Shown here: in pieces, positions 15,952 through 25,764 of the stretch
Position numbering within the stretch: position 1 is the first letter of the stretch
How the letters are laid out: each line of letters begins with the position of its first letter
Notes under the pieces: generated by a model
Told to the model about the DNA's origin: nothing
Database searches by the model: none
The model's input: the letters and a program-made list of their open reading frames with translations, nothing else
Assembly (NCBI RefSeq): GCF_001403875.1
Contig: NZ_LN884299.1
Span: 744,001 to 808,000 of the forward strand
DNA from: Paenibacillus ihumii
GTDB lineage: Bacteria; Bacillota; Bacilli; Paenibacillales; Paenibacillaceae
Length of the DNA: 64,000 nt
Direction: 5' to 3'
Position numbers and translations under genes: made by a program

Positions 15952-15972
15952 CGATTTTACCTCCTAATCATT

Positions 15973-16301
15973 TGCAACTAATCCCATAGATTCATCCAGA
16001 TTAACATATGGGGCGGATGCCTGGAGCGCTTGCGCGGGATGATTTTATAAAAATTGGCTTATTGGAAATATAAGTAATCATAGAGTTCATTGTTTGGAAC
16101 AAAACCAGGGATTTAGTCAAAGCGAGAGGATATAAGAAGATCACGCAGGGAAGGACGAATCAGAAGAAATGTATCTATATGTACAAATAAAATAAGACCA
16201 GCACGAGGCAGCTCCTAGACAGAACCACAACACCAGTCTTAGTTAAGATTATACAGTTTTATAGATAAAAGTCAAACGATCATCTCTAGAAAACATTTGA
16301 C
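15973..16301. other. Intergenic, no feature recognised
   Basis: About 330 bases between the DUF3800 remnant and the PH gene. No frame, hairpin terminator or repeat stands out. Confidence 0.5.
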
Positions 16302-17031
16302 TTAGAGCATTAATCTAGCAGGGAGCTTGTAAATTCCGTGTAATAGCTGTTCGCCATTTGGGGAGGATACGCCACATGAACGTAATTTAATTTTTTCATA
16401 CATTTCAAATATCCATGCTGAAAATGGATCCAATTCTGTTTGCCCTAGACATAGTTCATGGTACTTCCTTATAATTCCTGCCGTCAGATCTGCAAGTTGA
16501 ATACCCTCTTCTACCTTAGAGCTTACAAAAAATGCCGATTCAACAATAGATGTGCATTGATTTCCCTCTGTAGAACGAAACAAGTAGTTCTTCATTTTAT
16601 GTGAGATAATCATATCGTTACCTTCATCTTGCGCATCAAAACAAACGACAGATTTTGTTCCCCTAATCAAAGAATACCCGTTAATTCGCTGTAACAGAAA
16701 TCTGTAATGATTCGGAAAATTACCTGGTTCCGTAGGCAAAGGAGTTTCAGGATGATCCATAACGATAGCAAAGATCCTGAGATTAAATATATTACTCAAT
16801 ATCTCATCTACGACCCTTGTTGTATGAATTTTTTGTAATGGATTTGGGCTTCAGTACATTTACAGCTTTTAATTCGACATCATAGCGACCGTAAATATCC
16901 ATCTTTATTTTATACATTCGCTGCATAATATTCCGCACTTCATCTTTGGGAATACAGACGGCAGCTAAAACCGGGTGCAAGGTTTCATCATGCGGATGCG
17001 GAAATCCACTTTCATCTATATATGCTAACAA
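16302..17031 (-). pseudogene. DUF3800 protein, interrupted by one extra base
   Basis: Two overlapping frames make one protein. The first part starts at TTG 17031 (LLAYIDESGFPHPHDETLHP; AGGAGG lies 9 bases upstream) and runs to VLKPKSITK. It shifts in a run of six T (16829-16834; six A on the coding strand). The second frame continues TTRVVDEILSNIFNLRIFAI and on to GIQLADLTAGIIRKYHELCL. The YIDESG opening and the late QLADL motif are the hallmark of DUF3800 (RNase H-like fold). Removing one base restores a protein of about 240 residues. Its start lies two bases before the jetD stop codon, so it was built into the Wadjet operon. The break is a homopolymer change and could be a sequencing error or phase variation. 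Confidence 0.75.
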
Positions 17032-18596
17032 TCCATTTCTCCTCCTAAAACTGCCCGTTTCCAATCATCCGACAACAAGACAATTAATTGTTCCTGAAAC
17101 AACTTTCTACCTTTGTCACTCATCCTAGCGCACAAAGAGTTATCCCAAGCAGCCCCCATTCTGCTTAAACGGAATAGTTCTTCATTCGAAAATACTACCT
17201 CATTCGGAAGATTTATAGTACACCCTGTCAAGTAACTGTCCTCGTCAAAACGCCAACCTTTAAATCGATTCCCGTAACGATAGGCCAGAACGTTCCCAAA
17301 CTCAATTCCTTTAACATCAAAATCACCCGAGTAATATAAGTAGTTGGAAAGCAGATTTTCTTGCAAATATCGATCAATTAGCCGTAACACGGCCGCACTT
17401 GCTGGGCCACTTGTGCAAAGCAACAGAGGACCTGATGCCCGAAAGGGATCTCCCTGCTCCGTTGCTTTTTCTGTCCGCTTTATGTTTCTTGCAGGTTCTA
17501 AAGCTTCCGTTATATCAACTAAGGTGGAAAAAACTGCCGGATTCTCAACCATAAAAATATCACTAACCGGAGAAAGTGTTCTTCCTGCCTCGATCTGTCT
17601 CAATGTCAGAACATACGGCTCAGTTTTCTCGTCCCAAGGACAATACATATGAACAAGGGAGGATATATCGTCATCCATAATCCCCGCGCTACGGTAAATT
17701 CCTCTCGCTTCCAAGCTGTCGATGCCGGACGGGAAGTCTGGTACCTTATCGGATTCAGCAGAGTCTGCTGAATCCGCCAAATCCGTCCAATTTGCCAAGT
17801 CTAGCGAATCAGGCTCAGTTCCCACTAACACCTTTCCCGACCCTGCTAAACGTAAAGCCTGGAACAACAACCGACCCGCCGGAACATTCCGATCCAGCGC
17901 ATGTGGATTTCCGGTGGCCAATGCGGCGAGTACCGGCAAGCGTATCGACGATACCTTGGCTTCACTCCCGTCTAAATCTAAGGAAGTATTCCCCGTAAGT
18001 AATAGGTTCCACGCCCGCGCAGCATGCGTTAATTCCCTGCTCGCTGACTCGGGAGAATCACGCCACAATTCACGCAAGGTACGATAACCAAATATCCGAC
18101 CATCTCTCAAGCCAGCTAACCAATCCGTTATCGTGGGCTGAAACTGTATCCCTTCCTTCATGGCCTGAGCTTCCACCGTTATGAACAATTCCTGCCAATC
18201 CTGCATCGCCAACTGCTGTCGATCTGACTTGGTTAGCAACGGTTCACCAGCCAAGACCTCATATAATTCGACAATCGTAAAGGGAAATGCCGATCCCAGC
18301 AATTCTTGCTCAAATTTTACAAGAGGAATACGAATATCTGCTCCAGGTCTTTTATACCAGCCAAAAAAAGCATTAATCGCCTCACATTCTTCCTCACTCG
18401 CACGCGGGACAATAGCATGCCCGCCTACCTTTTCCAAACTGGAATATCGCTTCCAAACAGCCTCAAGCATTCGTTTAAACCCTGGGTTGGAGAAATAATT
18501 TCGTGCTTTTTTTGCGCAAGTTACTTGCTCTGAACAGTCAGGTTGTTTGCCCCTGTCCGAAGGATCTTCATAAGCAAAGTGCGAATCTTTGATCAT
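17025..18596 (-). CDS. jetD: Wadjet JetD-like (TIGR02679; DUF3323/DUF2399)
   Basis: 523 residues. The C-terminal Toprim-like part is clear: LLLCTSGPASAAVLRLIDRY, then NYLYYSGDFDVKGIEFGNVL with the DxD metal-binding pair at 425/427, and AYRYGNRFKGWRFDEDSY. The N-terminal half matches the DUF3323 part of TIGR02679 in layout (AIVPRASEEECEAINAFFGW, PLVKFEQELLGSAFPFTIVE). In Wadjet systems JetD is the topoisomerase-VI/Toprim-type nuclease that cuts small circular DNA once the SMC motor has extruded it. Its ATG overlaps the jetC stop (ATGA). A run of serine, aspartate and alanine codons (about 265-285) is unusual but in frame. Confidence 0.85.
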   Translation of the reverse strand: MIKDSHFAYEDPSDRGKQPDCSEQVTCAKKARNYFSNPGFKRMLEAVWKRYSSLEKVGGHAIVPRASEEECEAINAFFGWYKRPGADIRIPLVKFEQELLGSAFPFTIVELYEVLAGEPLLTKSDRQQLAMQDWQELFITVEAQAMKEGIQFQPTITDWLAGLRDGRIFGYRTLRELWRDSPESASRELTHAARAWNLLLTGNTSLDLDGSEAKVSSIRLPVLAALATGNPHALDRNVPAGRLLFQALRLAGSGKVLVGTEPDSLDLANWTDLADSADSAESDKVPDFPSGIDSLEARGIYRSAGIMDDDISSLVHMYCPWDEKTEPYVLTLRQIEAGRTLSPVSDIFMVENPAVFSTLVDITEALEPARNIKRTEKATEQGDPFRASGPLLLCTSGPASAAVLRLIDRYLQENLLSNYLYYSGDFDVKGIEFGNVLAYRYGNRFKGWRFDEDSYLTGCTINLPNEVVFSNEELFRLSRMGAAWDNSLCARMSDKGRKLFQEQLIVLLSDDWKRAVLGGEMDC

Positions 18597-21500
18597 GCTT
18601 CCGCACCACTTTCAACGTATTCCTTACGCCTGCCATTCCAGCGGTAACGGAACAAAGTGACAAAATCAACATCCTTGGGGCGATAAATTTCATAGATTGC
18701 CAGCTTCGGAACCGTATCATAGCAGCCCCAGAGCACCTGGGAAGTCATCATATAATCGAAGCCCATATCCGTCAGCAGCTTGAACATATCTCGCATGTTC
18801 TCCTCGTCCACACCCGCGAATGCTTCATCAAGCGAAATGAGCCGCGGCGCCTCGGAACGGGCGTCAGAATACCGGGACGATGTGGCAGCAAACAGCGGAA
18901 TGTACATGGCCATCGCTTTTTCGCCCCCGCTCAGCACGTTGAAACGAGCATCCGTGAGTGGTCGATAACCGGTTTGCGCTCCTTTTTTATACTTAAGTTC
19001 AAATTGAAACCAATTGCGGTAATCAAGAACGGTATATAGATGCTGGCGGAGCGATTCCTGTTCCTCTTGGGCCGCTTGCTTTGCACTACTGATCTGCCCC
19101 CGAAAATGTTCAATCATTGCGTCGATTTCATCCTCACGCAATCGATGCGAATCACGCTTTAACAGCTCAACCAGTTCAGAAACGCCCAGTTGATGCTCCC
19201 CCAGCGCCGACTTCGGCAGCCATTCCAGCTTTAGGCGCAATCCACTCGACGTATCGCGCTCCTCCATCAACTTATTCATTTCCCGAACCCACTGCTCTGC
19301 ACGGTGAATCCGCTGCCGGACGGCCTTGCCAACACTGCGCAGAATGATCTCCTCGTACAGTTCGCGATCCTTATCGCTTAACAAGGCACCTTGCTCCGCT
19401 TCCTGATGCTCCAGTTCGTTCAGCAGTACATGCGGTGGCAGTGGTTGATGGGGATTGCGCATGGATAACAGTAAAAGCCGCCCATTCGTTTCGTCCACAA
19501 CCGTCTCCAATACATATTCCGTTAACAACATACGCGCGGCGTTAAACTGCTCTAGCAAACGGTTCACGATATTTTCAGCGTTACGCCCAGCAAACAGCGG
19601 CTCGTATTGCCTTCGGATTTCTTTGGCTGTCATGTGGAGAGAAGCTGCATGTGCTTGGACTTCTTCCGTGTCCGTAATTTCCACGCTCCACTTCCATTCG
19701 CCTACCAGGCCATTGCCCAATTCCGCCATTAGCTGCCTTTGTTCCTGTTCCAGCCCAGAACGAATCGTCTCTGCCTGCTCCCGCAGTAACACTAACTGTG
19801 CCTCCGCTCTGGCCGCTTTGTCCTTAGCCTCGTCAAGCAGCGACTCCACTTCCTTAGCCTGACCATGCAGCACGGATTGTTCATTCCGCAGCTCCTCCAT
19901 CCTACGAGCAACATCGGCCAGGCCCAGCTCCTCAATCAGCCGTCTTAACGTATCAACCTGGGTCCGCTGGACTCGACGCCGTTCATCGAGCTCATCCGTC
20001 AATGCATCTTCGTCCTCTAGTTCTAGGATGACCGTGTCTAGCTCATCCGCCAGCCGATCCCGAGAAACGTAAGCCTCCCTGTACTGCCGCCAAGCGGAAT
20101 GGAGATCCGATAGCATAGCTTCATAATCACGAATTATAACGATAGCAGCAGCAAGATCTTTTTCTTGCTTAAGTCTGGTCCATCCTTGGGTAAGCTCCAA
20201 CAATTCCCGCTGGAGCTCGCGCCAGTGTGCTGATTTAGCTTTGAAACGCTCATTCGCCTGCCCTTCCTGATGGGCCGCCGCCTGCAACCGATAATCTGCG
20301 GCCTGCAGCTCCCGAAGGGCTCTAGCCATCTCCGTACCTCCGGGAAATTGTTCTCGTTCTTCCGCCAGCCTCCGCTCCGCCTCCTCCTGCTCAGCAATTC
20401 GTTCGCCCAATTCACGCAGTGTGGCATCTAATGCACCAATAGCTTCATTCAGCCGGGCGATTGCTAACATACGAGTACGACGGCGGGTCTCCTTGCCGAT
20501 ATACTCCGCCTGTTCCTTCACTGCCGCCTTGCCAGCGAGCGAACCGAGTCGATAAGAGCCATCAGCCGAAAGGATCCCGTTCCAGTCGCCGTTATCCAAT
20601 AGGCTGCCTTCCTCATCCCACAAAAAACTCCGCAAAACTGCATCCACCAACTCAGCCGTAAGTCCGCTCCCCTCTGGAGGAGCAGGTGTTAACATGTCTG
20701 CCAGTGTATATCCGAATTCTAGCGGACGCGGTATAATCCAAGCTTCCTCAACTCCACTGCCACCCCCAAACACCTGACCGTCCGGGAATAGCCAAGCATC
20801 GAGCAACCCCGAGCGCTCCAACGCTTCTTCGAGTCGCGCTTTAGTCTCATCGCTGAGGTGTGGCTGGAAATCACATGCGGCGAAGAACGGAGCACCGCCC
20901 TGCTGTGAACCCTCCTCCCGGTACTTCGAGCGTGCCTCACTGCGAGCAGGTTCAGGCTCCCGACTTTGCTCCCAGCCGCGCTTCTCTTCCTCAAGTCGCA
21001 TCCGCTCATCCACTAAGTCCTCCCGCTGCTTCTCCATTCCAAGCCGTTTCATCACCAAATTCTCGTGAGCTGCTTCATAGCGGCTCAACAATGTCTTGCG
21101 CACTGGCTCCAGCGACGTTTGTTCCAGGCCATACTCGCGAAGTGCCCCAAATGTTACACGCATCTCATCCTCGGCAAAAGCCATCTGCTGTAGTCCACTT
21201 TGCCAGATGACAATCTCGTCCTTAAATGCCTCCTTGCTCTCCTCAAATTGCTTTTCACGCTCACCGCGCTGACGTTCAGCCTCATCCCTAACCCGACTCG
21301 CTTCGCCCAGCTCAATTTCGCTTTCTTTAACCAGCGCTACCGCCATTTTCTCCTCAACGGCCTTGGCCAAACTGCGTTCTACCGCATCCCGGTGATCATG
21401 CAGATCCTTTCTCCACGCCTCTCTCCATATATCGTCTGTGGGAATATCCGTGGACCAGTACCGATGATAAATGGCATGTCCGGCAAATTCCATATCCCCC

Positions 21501-22750
21501 GCAATCGTTTCCAGTTCGCCAAGCAATTCCTGCTGCTCCCGTTCAGCTGCATCCTGTTTTTTCCCAGCCTCCAGCAACCTGTTTCCAAGCTGCTCTTGTT
21601 TGATAAGGGCTTTCCCTACTCTTTCTTTAGAGCGTTCCAACTGCTTCTCCGTATCCGCCAAAGCCGTCATTGCGGCATCGTATTCCCGCTGCTTGCCAAT
21701 CGCCTCGTGCTTTTCTAATAGTTCACGTTCGACGGCAATTTCCTGCAACTGTTCCTGCATGCGGCTGCGTTGCTTCGCCGCGTCGGCCTTTGCTGCCTCT
21801 GCTTGAGTAAGCGCATCTTCGGAGCTCTTGACTCTGGCATCGACTTCATCATAAGTCGCTTTGGTCTCCAGCAAGCGCTCGGATCGAGTATACAGCATGT
21901 GCTTATTGTAAAAATCATACCTTTCCTGTAACTTCAACATTTCGGTGCGGTGCCGCTTGAGTTCGTCCAGGCGATCCGTCATTTGATCCATATCCTCCAG
22001 CACCTCGGAAAGCGGCCGCAGTTCCTCCTCCATTAGAGGAGGCAATGCCTGATGGAGAATTTCATAAATCGCTGATGGCTTAAAATCCTTGGACAGTTTC
22101 GGACTACGCAATTGGATCATGAGCTGAAGTAAATCCTGGTAAGCATCCGTGTCAGCGAATCCGAAAATATGTTTGTTTACCAAATCCTGATAGGACTTCT
22201 GGTCAAAAACAACCTGCCCGCTTGCCCCTATTTTCGACTCAATTCCTTTACGATCAAGTGGAATCCGAATTCCGTCTTCTAACCATTGATTGCGATCATA
22301 TAACCAGAAATTGCGTCCGATCCGTTGGCCATCCTCCAACAGGAATCCCCAGAATTGCACCTGTGCCGCATTCCTTCTCGCTCTCAGCCCAATACCAATT
22401 GTCCTATAAATTCCGGTTCCTCCGTGCTTAAATTCTATCCATAAGTAGCCTGTCGTGTCCGTCTTCCCGCCGTCTTCCTCGCCCAACAAATAATACTCGA
22501 TGCGCCGATCCCGCGAACCGAACGGATCTAGCCGATGAGCCCGCTTATCCCCGTCAAGTACAAGCGGCAGAAAGCTCTGCATCGTAACCGACTTGCCGGA
22601 TCCGTTGGCACCTCGCAGAATCAGCCGGCCATCCTCAAGCTGAAACTCCTCTTCGTCGTAATACCAAAAATTCAAAATACCGACGCGGTGCATCTGCCAC
22701 CTTGCGGCTTGTCGCCCAACCTCTTGCTCCATCATCTGCCGTTCCACCAC
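18593..22750 (-). CDS. jetC: Wadjet JetC-like SMC ATPase (TIGR02680)
   Basis: About 1385 residues. Walker A is GANGSGKS near the N-terminus, preceded by the family sequence RVGILNFWYYDEEEFQLEDG. A very long coiled coil interrupted by a hinge-like region fills the middle. The signature LSGGEKAMAMYIPLF and Walker B LISLDEAFAGVD are near the C-terminus. This is the SMC-like motor of plasmid-restricting Wadjet complexes. The open frame extends to a TTG at 22780, but GGGAGGAG sits 5-8 bases before GTG codons at 22750/22747, which I prefer as the start. All ATPase motifs are intact. Confidence 0.9.
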   Translation of the reverse strand: MVERQMMEQEVGRQAARWQMHRVGILNFWYYDEEEFQLEDGRLILRGANGSGKSVTMQSFLPLVLDGDKRAHRLDPFGSRDRRIEYYLLGEEDGGKTDTTGYLWIEFKHGGTGIYRTIGIGLRARRNAAQVQFWGFLLEDGQRIGRNFWLYDRNQWLEDGIRIPLDRKGIESKIGASGQVVFDQKSYQDLVNKHIFGFADTDAYQDLLQLMIQLRSPKLSKDFKPSAIYEILHQALPPLMEEELRPLSEVLEDMDQMTDRLDELKRHRTEMLKLQERYDFYNKHMLYTRSERLLETKATYDEVDARVKSSEDALTQAEAAKADAAKQRSRMQEQLQEIAVERELLEKHEAIGKQREYDAAMTALADTEKQLERSKERVGKALIKQEQLGNRLLEAGKKQDAAEREQQELLGELETIAGDMEFAGHAIYHRYWSTDIPTDDIWREAWRKDLHDHRDAVERSLAKAVEEKMAVALVKESEIELGEASRVRDEAERQRGEREKQFEESKEAFKDEIVIWQSGLQQMAFAEDEMRVTFGALREYGLEQTSLEPVRKTLLSRYEAAHENLVMKRLGMEKQREDLVDERMRLEEEKRGWEQSREPEPARSEARSKYREEGSQQGGAPFFAACDFQPHLSDETKARLEEALERSGLLDAWLFPDGQVFGGGSGVEEAWIIPRPLEFGYTLADMLTPAPPEGSGLTAELVDAVLRSFLWDEEGSLLDNGDWNGILSADGSYRLGSLAGKAAVKEQAEYIGKETRRRTRMLAIARLNEAIGALDATLRELGERIAEQEEAERRLAEEREQFPGGTEMARALRELQAADYRLQAAAHQEGQANERFKAKSAHWRELQRELLELTQGWTRLKQEKDLAAAIVIIRDYEAMLSDLHSAWRQYREAYVSRDRLADELDTVILELEDEDALTDELDERRRVQRTQVDTLRRLIEELGLADVARRMEELRNEQSVLHGQAKEVESLLDEAKDKAARAEAQLVLLREQAETIRSGLEQEQRQLMAELGNGLVGEWKWSVEITDTEEVQAHAASLHMTAKEIRRQYEPLFAGRNAENIVNRLLEQFNAARMLLTEYVLETVVDETNGRLLLLSMRNPHQPLPPHVLLNELEHQEAEQGALLSDKDRELYEEIILRSVGKAVRQRIHRAEQWVREMNKLMEERDTSSGLRLKLEWLPKSALGEHQLGVSELVELLKRDSHRLREDEIDAMIEHFRGQISSAKQAAQEEQESLRQHLYTVLDYRNWFQFELKYKKGAQTGYRPLTDARFNVLSGGEKAMAMYIPLFAATSSRYSDARSEAPRLISLDEAFAGVDEENMRDMFKLLTDMGFDYMMTSQVLWGCYDTVPKLAIYEIYRPKDVDFVTLFRYRWNGRRKEYVESGAEA

Positions 22751-22786
22751 ATCTACTCCTCCCGTTTGAATACTGCTCAATTTACC

Positions 22787-23995
22787 TCAAGTATCAAAGT
22801 CTGTATTCGCATATTCCGAAGTCCATCTAGCCAGTACTGGAGAAATCAGAAACGAATTCTCTCCTTCACGTTCCCCCAGCCCCCATTCGGAAAAATGTTC
22901 CATGCACAGCACCGCCAACTCTTGGGAGGAGGCTTCCCGAAACTCTTTGCTCCAAAATTCTTTATGTTGAAGTTGCAATCTGTACAGGAGAGTCTCTATT
23001 TCTGCTTTTGTTAAACGCACCGTACCGTCGTCCTCTACGTTTAGACCATCTCCCTCCGACAGTCTCTTACGGATTTCAGTCGCAGCAAGCAGCGCTAAAT
23101 CCGAGACAACCGATACGGTCGGAAACAAATCGCACTCTCCGGTTAATTCGGGATGGAAGAAAACCAGCCCTTCCCGATAACGCCGGCCTTCCCAGCCCAA
23201 CATATTCTCGAGTTGATCGATAATCGCGCGTCGCTGCCACAGCACATAATTTAAATCTTCCTCATCCCAATGCCTGTCGACTATGGCCGGCTCCAGCAGC
23301 AGTCGACGATACACCCGATGCCGACGCCTCATCGACTGACCATCCTGAGTATTGGCATAAGGGATAGGATTCTCCAACTCCTCGAGTCGAGAACAATTCG
23401 TCAAATCGTGAGGGAACCGTCGAAGCACGTACCTGGCTAACGGTGAACATTCATACAATGCGTTGCGCTCCTCATCCTGTGCCCATTGGCCCTCATCACC
23501 ATCTACGCTATACAGTACGTTTAGTGCCCGCAGCTTCTTCAACGCCCTGGCCATGGACAGGCGATCGAAATAATTCCGCCAGTCCGCCTCCAGACCAGCA
23601 CTAAGCATCTGTTCGCGGATTTCCTCAACAATGTCAGAGAGCAGAAACTGGTCCAGCTCCGTTTTCCCCTCCAAATACCACAGACCATAAGTGAAAAAAA
23701 CGTAGTCACGCTTCTCACGAAACTCGGGAAAGCCCATCCAAGTCTGCGCCTTAACCGGAGTCTTATCTAATTTTGCAAGCGCACGTGTTACGATCAGTGG
23801 AAACCCCGCCTTATCCATAAACCAGTCGCGCAACTCTTCATAATGATCCCGGACCGCAAAATATAAATCCGGATCCTCTTCTTTTGCGATCCACGGTCTA
23901 TTCAGCAGCGCATGCATGCATGCACGTTTACGCTCGGCGGACTGTTCCGCGCTTTTTCTTTGCTTGCCTAATCGCCGAACCGCTCCTCCGGACAT
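22787..23995 (-). CDS. jetB: Wadjet JetB-like (TIGR02678; DUF2398)
   Basis: 402 residues matching TIGR02678 in order: an early RACMHALLNRPWIAKEEDPD, YEELRDWFMDKAGFPLIVTR, EFREKRDYVFFTYGLWYLEG, a central winged-helix stretch (ADWRNYFDRLSMARALKKLR), the R-R-R-H-R-V-Y-R block, and a C-terminal helical part. It is the KITE-like subunit that bridges kleisin and SMC heads. It starts 3 bases after the jetA stop (TAG TAG ATG), with only a weak ribosome site, which implies coupled translation. Confidence 0.85.
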   Translation of the reverse strand: MSGGAVRRLGKQRKSAEQSAERKRACMHALLNRPWIAKEEDPDLYFAVRDHYEELRDWFMDKAGFPLIVTRALAKLDKTPVKAQTWMGFPEFREKRDYVFFTYGLWYLEGKTELDQFLLSDIVEEIREQMLSAGLEADWRNYFDRLSMARALKKLRALNVLYSVDGDEGQWAQDEERNALYECSPLARYVLRRFPHDLTNCSRLEELENPIPYANTQDGQSMRRRHRVYRRLLLEPAIVDRHWDEEDLNYVLWQRRAIIDQLENMLGWEGRRYREGLVFFHPELTGECDLFPTVSVVSDLALLAATEIRKRLSEGDGLNVEDDGTVRLTKAEIETLLYRLQLQHKEFWSKEFREASSQELAVLCMEHFSEWGLGEREGENSFLISPVLARWTSEYANTDFDT

Positions 23996-23998
23996 CTA

Positions 23999-25585
23999 CT
24001 ACTCACGCCTTTCTTCTTCTAAATCCTTTTTCGGCCCATCTATGGACGTATCCATTGCCGCTGCAGCAAATTCCCTAGCCGCTTCCGTTAACATAAAATG
24101 CAACTCATAGTTCGCCATCTCCAGATCACCATCTTCTGCATTTAGAACCGTCCGCTCTTCCATAGATGGATTGCTCAACCTAATTCGCACACCTTCCGGC
24201 GTGACAAACGAATAGCTGCTTCCTGCCGTCATACATCTGCCGATCCACTGCAGCAGACGCCTCCGCTCCTCGGTCGTCACCGAACCGAATTCGGAAATTT
24301 TGACAGAGTCCTGCTCCACAAGCGCTGCGATCATCCTCCATTCCTCCGCTTGCCGCAGCTTGAATGCCTCCCTCTCTCGCTGCTTCCTATGCTCGTTATC
24401 TCTTACCGCCTCAACTGGCTGGCGCTCCCCTCTCTTGCGGCTGCGTGAACGAAGGATGCGCACCATGGGGCGCTCCTGCCAGGATGACATATCTGCACGG
24501 TCTGAGTCGCGTAAATCCTCCCCCTGCAAATGTCGCGTTGGAAATAATCCGAAAGTAAATGCAGACAGCCTATGCGCTTCCTCCACTGTTTCTACCGAAG
24601 CAAACCAGCGGGCCAGATGCTCGAGCTCTTTTTTACGGCTCAATCCTGAACGTTTCCGTTCCTGAATGCGTATGGCGCTTCTTACGATCCGTGCAATCGC
24701 GTCCTTCGTCGCCCGCTCCAGCAATGTGAGCTCACTTGGCGAAGCTCCCTCACCCACAAACCAACAACGAATATTGGTCCATCCCTGGCGAAATTCCGCT
24801 AACATTTCCTCCCGATTCGGGCCATCTTCCAGCCGCGGCTTTCTAAGCTCACCTTCCACCACCTGCTCCAAGAACAAATCGCGAACCGTATCATTAATCC
24901 GCAGCAGATTGCCTTCAATTTTATAGGCGCTTCGCTGCAATGCTTGTACGAAATTTTGCAGATAATCGGTCAACTTTTCCTTAAATATTAAAAAGGCTTC
25001 CGTCACCATCATCTCTTCTGCCCGGGCTGTATGCAGACTGGCTATATAGTCCGCTGCATTCTCATGTAAACTGACGAAGGATCGGTATAAGACATTCCAT
25101 AACTCCAGCGCTGATTCCGGCTCCATTTCACCTACCTTACTGCGAATATCGAACAGTTTATCCGCAATCGTATCGAATAAAGAGGCTTCCAACGAACCGC
25201 CATACCCCGTCACCTTCTCCAGTGTCTCTAGCAACCGTTCGATTTCAATGGAATAAGGACGCAACAGGTACTGCATTTTCTTCTTGAGATATTCCTCTAA
25301 TGTAGAAGATCGCCCGCCATCGTGACGGGCAGTTAAGTTCTGCCACTCTACTAATTGATCCAGGTCGCTTTGGCACATTTCAATCGTATACTCTGGCAAG
25401 ACATGCCATGCTTTAATCGCCTCGAACACATCTTCCGTCTTCATCCAATATCGCAATCTTTTATATTCTTGATAGAAAAATCGCATAATCGCACGATAGC
25501 GAACTACATTCTCTGCGTTGACATATTTTAACTCAGGCACTCCGCGCAATAATTGCACTGATAATCCTGATAAGTTAACCTCCAT
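23999..25585 (-). CDS. jetA: Wadjet JetA-like kleisin (TIGR02677; DUF2397)
   Basis: About 528 residues from ATG 25585, where GGAGG lies 8 bases upstream; an earlier TTG at 25606 is less likely. Early motifs are ELKYVNAENVVRYRAIMRFF and YQEYKRLRYWMKTEDVFEAI, a winged-helix start typical of TIGR02677. A long helical middle follows (EPESALELWNVLYRSFVSLH), then RSRKRGERQPVEAVRDNEHR and a C-terminal winged helix. As the kleisin-like subunit it holds JetC heads and JetB together. It is the first gene of the operon, and its promoter lies in the gap to the divergent gene at 25765. Confidence 0.85.
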   Translation of the reverse strand: MEVNLSGLSVQLLRGVPELKYVNAENVVRYRAIMRFFYQEYKRLRYWMKTEDVFEAIKAWHVLPEYTIEMCQSDLDQLVEWQNLTARHDGGRSSTLEEYLKKKMQYLLRPYSIEIERLLETLEKVTGYGGSLEASLFDTIADKLFDIRSKVGEMEPESALELWNVLYRSFVSLHENAADYIASLHTARAEEMMVTEAFLIFKEKLTDYLQNFVQALQRSAYKIEGNLLRINDTVRDLFLEQVVEGELRKPRLEDGPNREEMLAEFRQGWTNIRCWFVGEGASPSELTLLERATKDAIARIVRSAIRIQERKRSGLSRKKELEHLARWFASVETVEEAHRLSAFTFGLFPTRHLQGEDLRDSDRADMSSWQERPMVRILRSRSRKRGERQPVEAVRDNEHRKQREREAFKLRQAEEWRMIAALVEQDSVKISEFGSVTTEERRRLLQWIGRCMTAGSSYSFVTPEGVRIRLSNPSMEERTVLNAEDGDLEMANYELHFMLTEAAREFAAAAMDTSIDGPKKDLEEERRE

Positions 25586-25606
25586 TGAACGCACCTCCGT
25601 CCCCAA

Positions 25607-25764
25607 ACAAAAACTACTTTCATCTTAGACGTCCATCCAAATTGTTACAAGTTAAGATCGTTTAAAGATGCATCATGTTACAATATGTCGTTGATCTACC
25701 AAATGGAATCATTTAAGATGGTCATAAGCAACTAAAAGGGTGTAAATGGAGGTGTCGGTTATTT
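25607..25764. promoter_or_regulatory. Divergent promoter region between jetA and the transposase-like gene
   Basis: About 158 A/T-rich bases carry both start regions. Candidate boxes are visible but none is a strong match to consensus. A GGAGGTG ribosome site precedes the rightward gene. Confidence 0.4.

Larger units (their letters stand above)
15211..15972. repeat. Direct repeat copy 2 (PH gene + toxin 5' end)
   Basis: Near-identical to 1-763, same orientation. Homologous recombination between the copies would remove about 15.2 kb containing the complete toxin or fuse one tip to the other promoter region. Confidence 0.95.

Noticed and set aside
24300..24926. Forward frames inside jetA (121, 64 and 86 codons)
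   Set aside because: They are shadows of the reverse-strand gene and lack ribosome sites and family resemblance; the same applies to the many forward frames inside jetB, jetC, jetD and the ABC operon.
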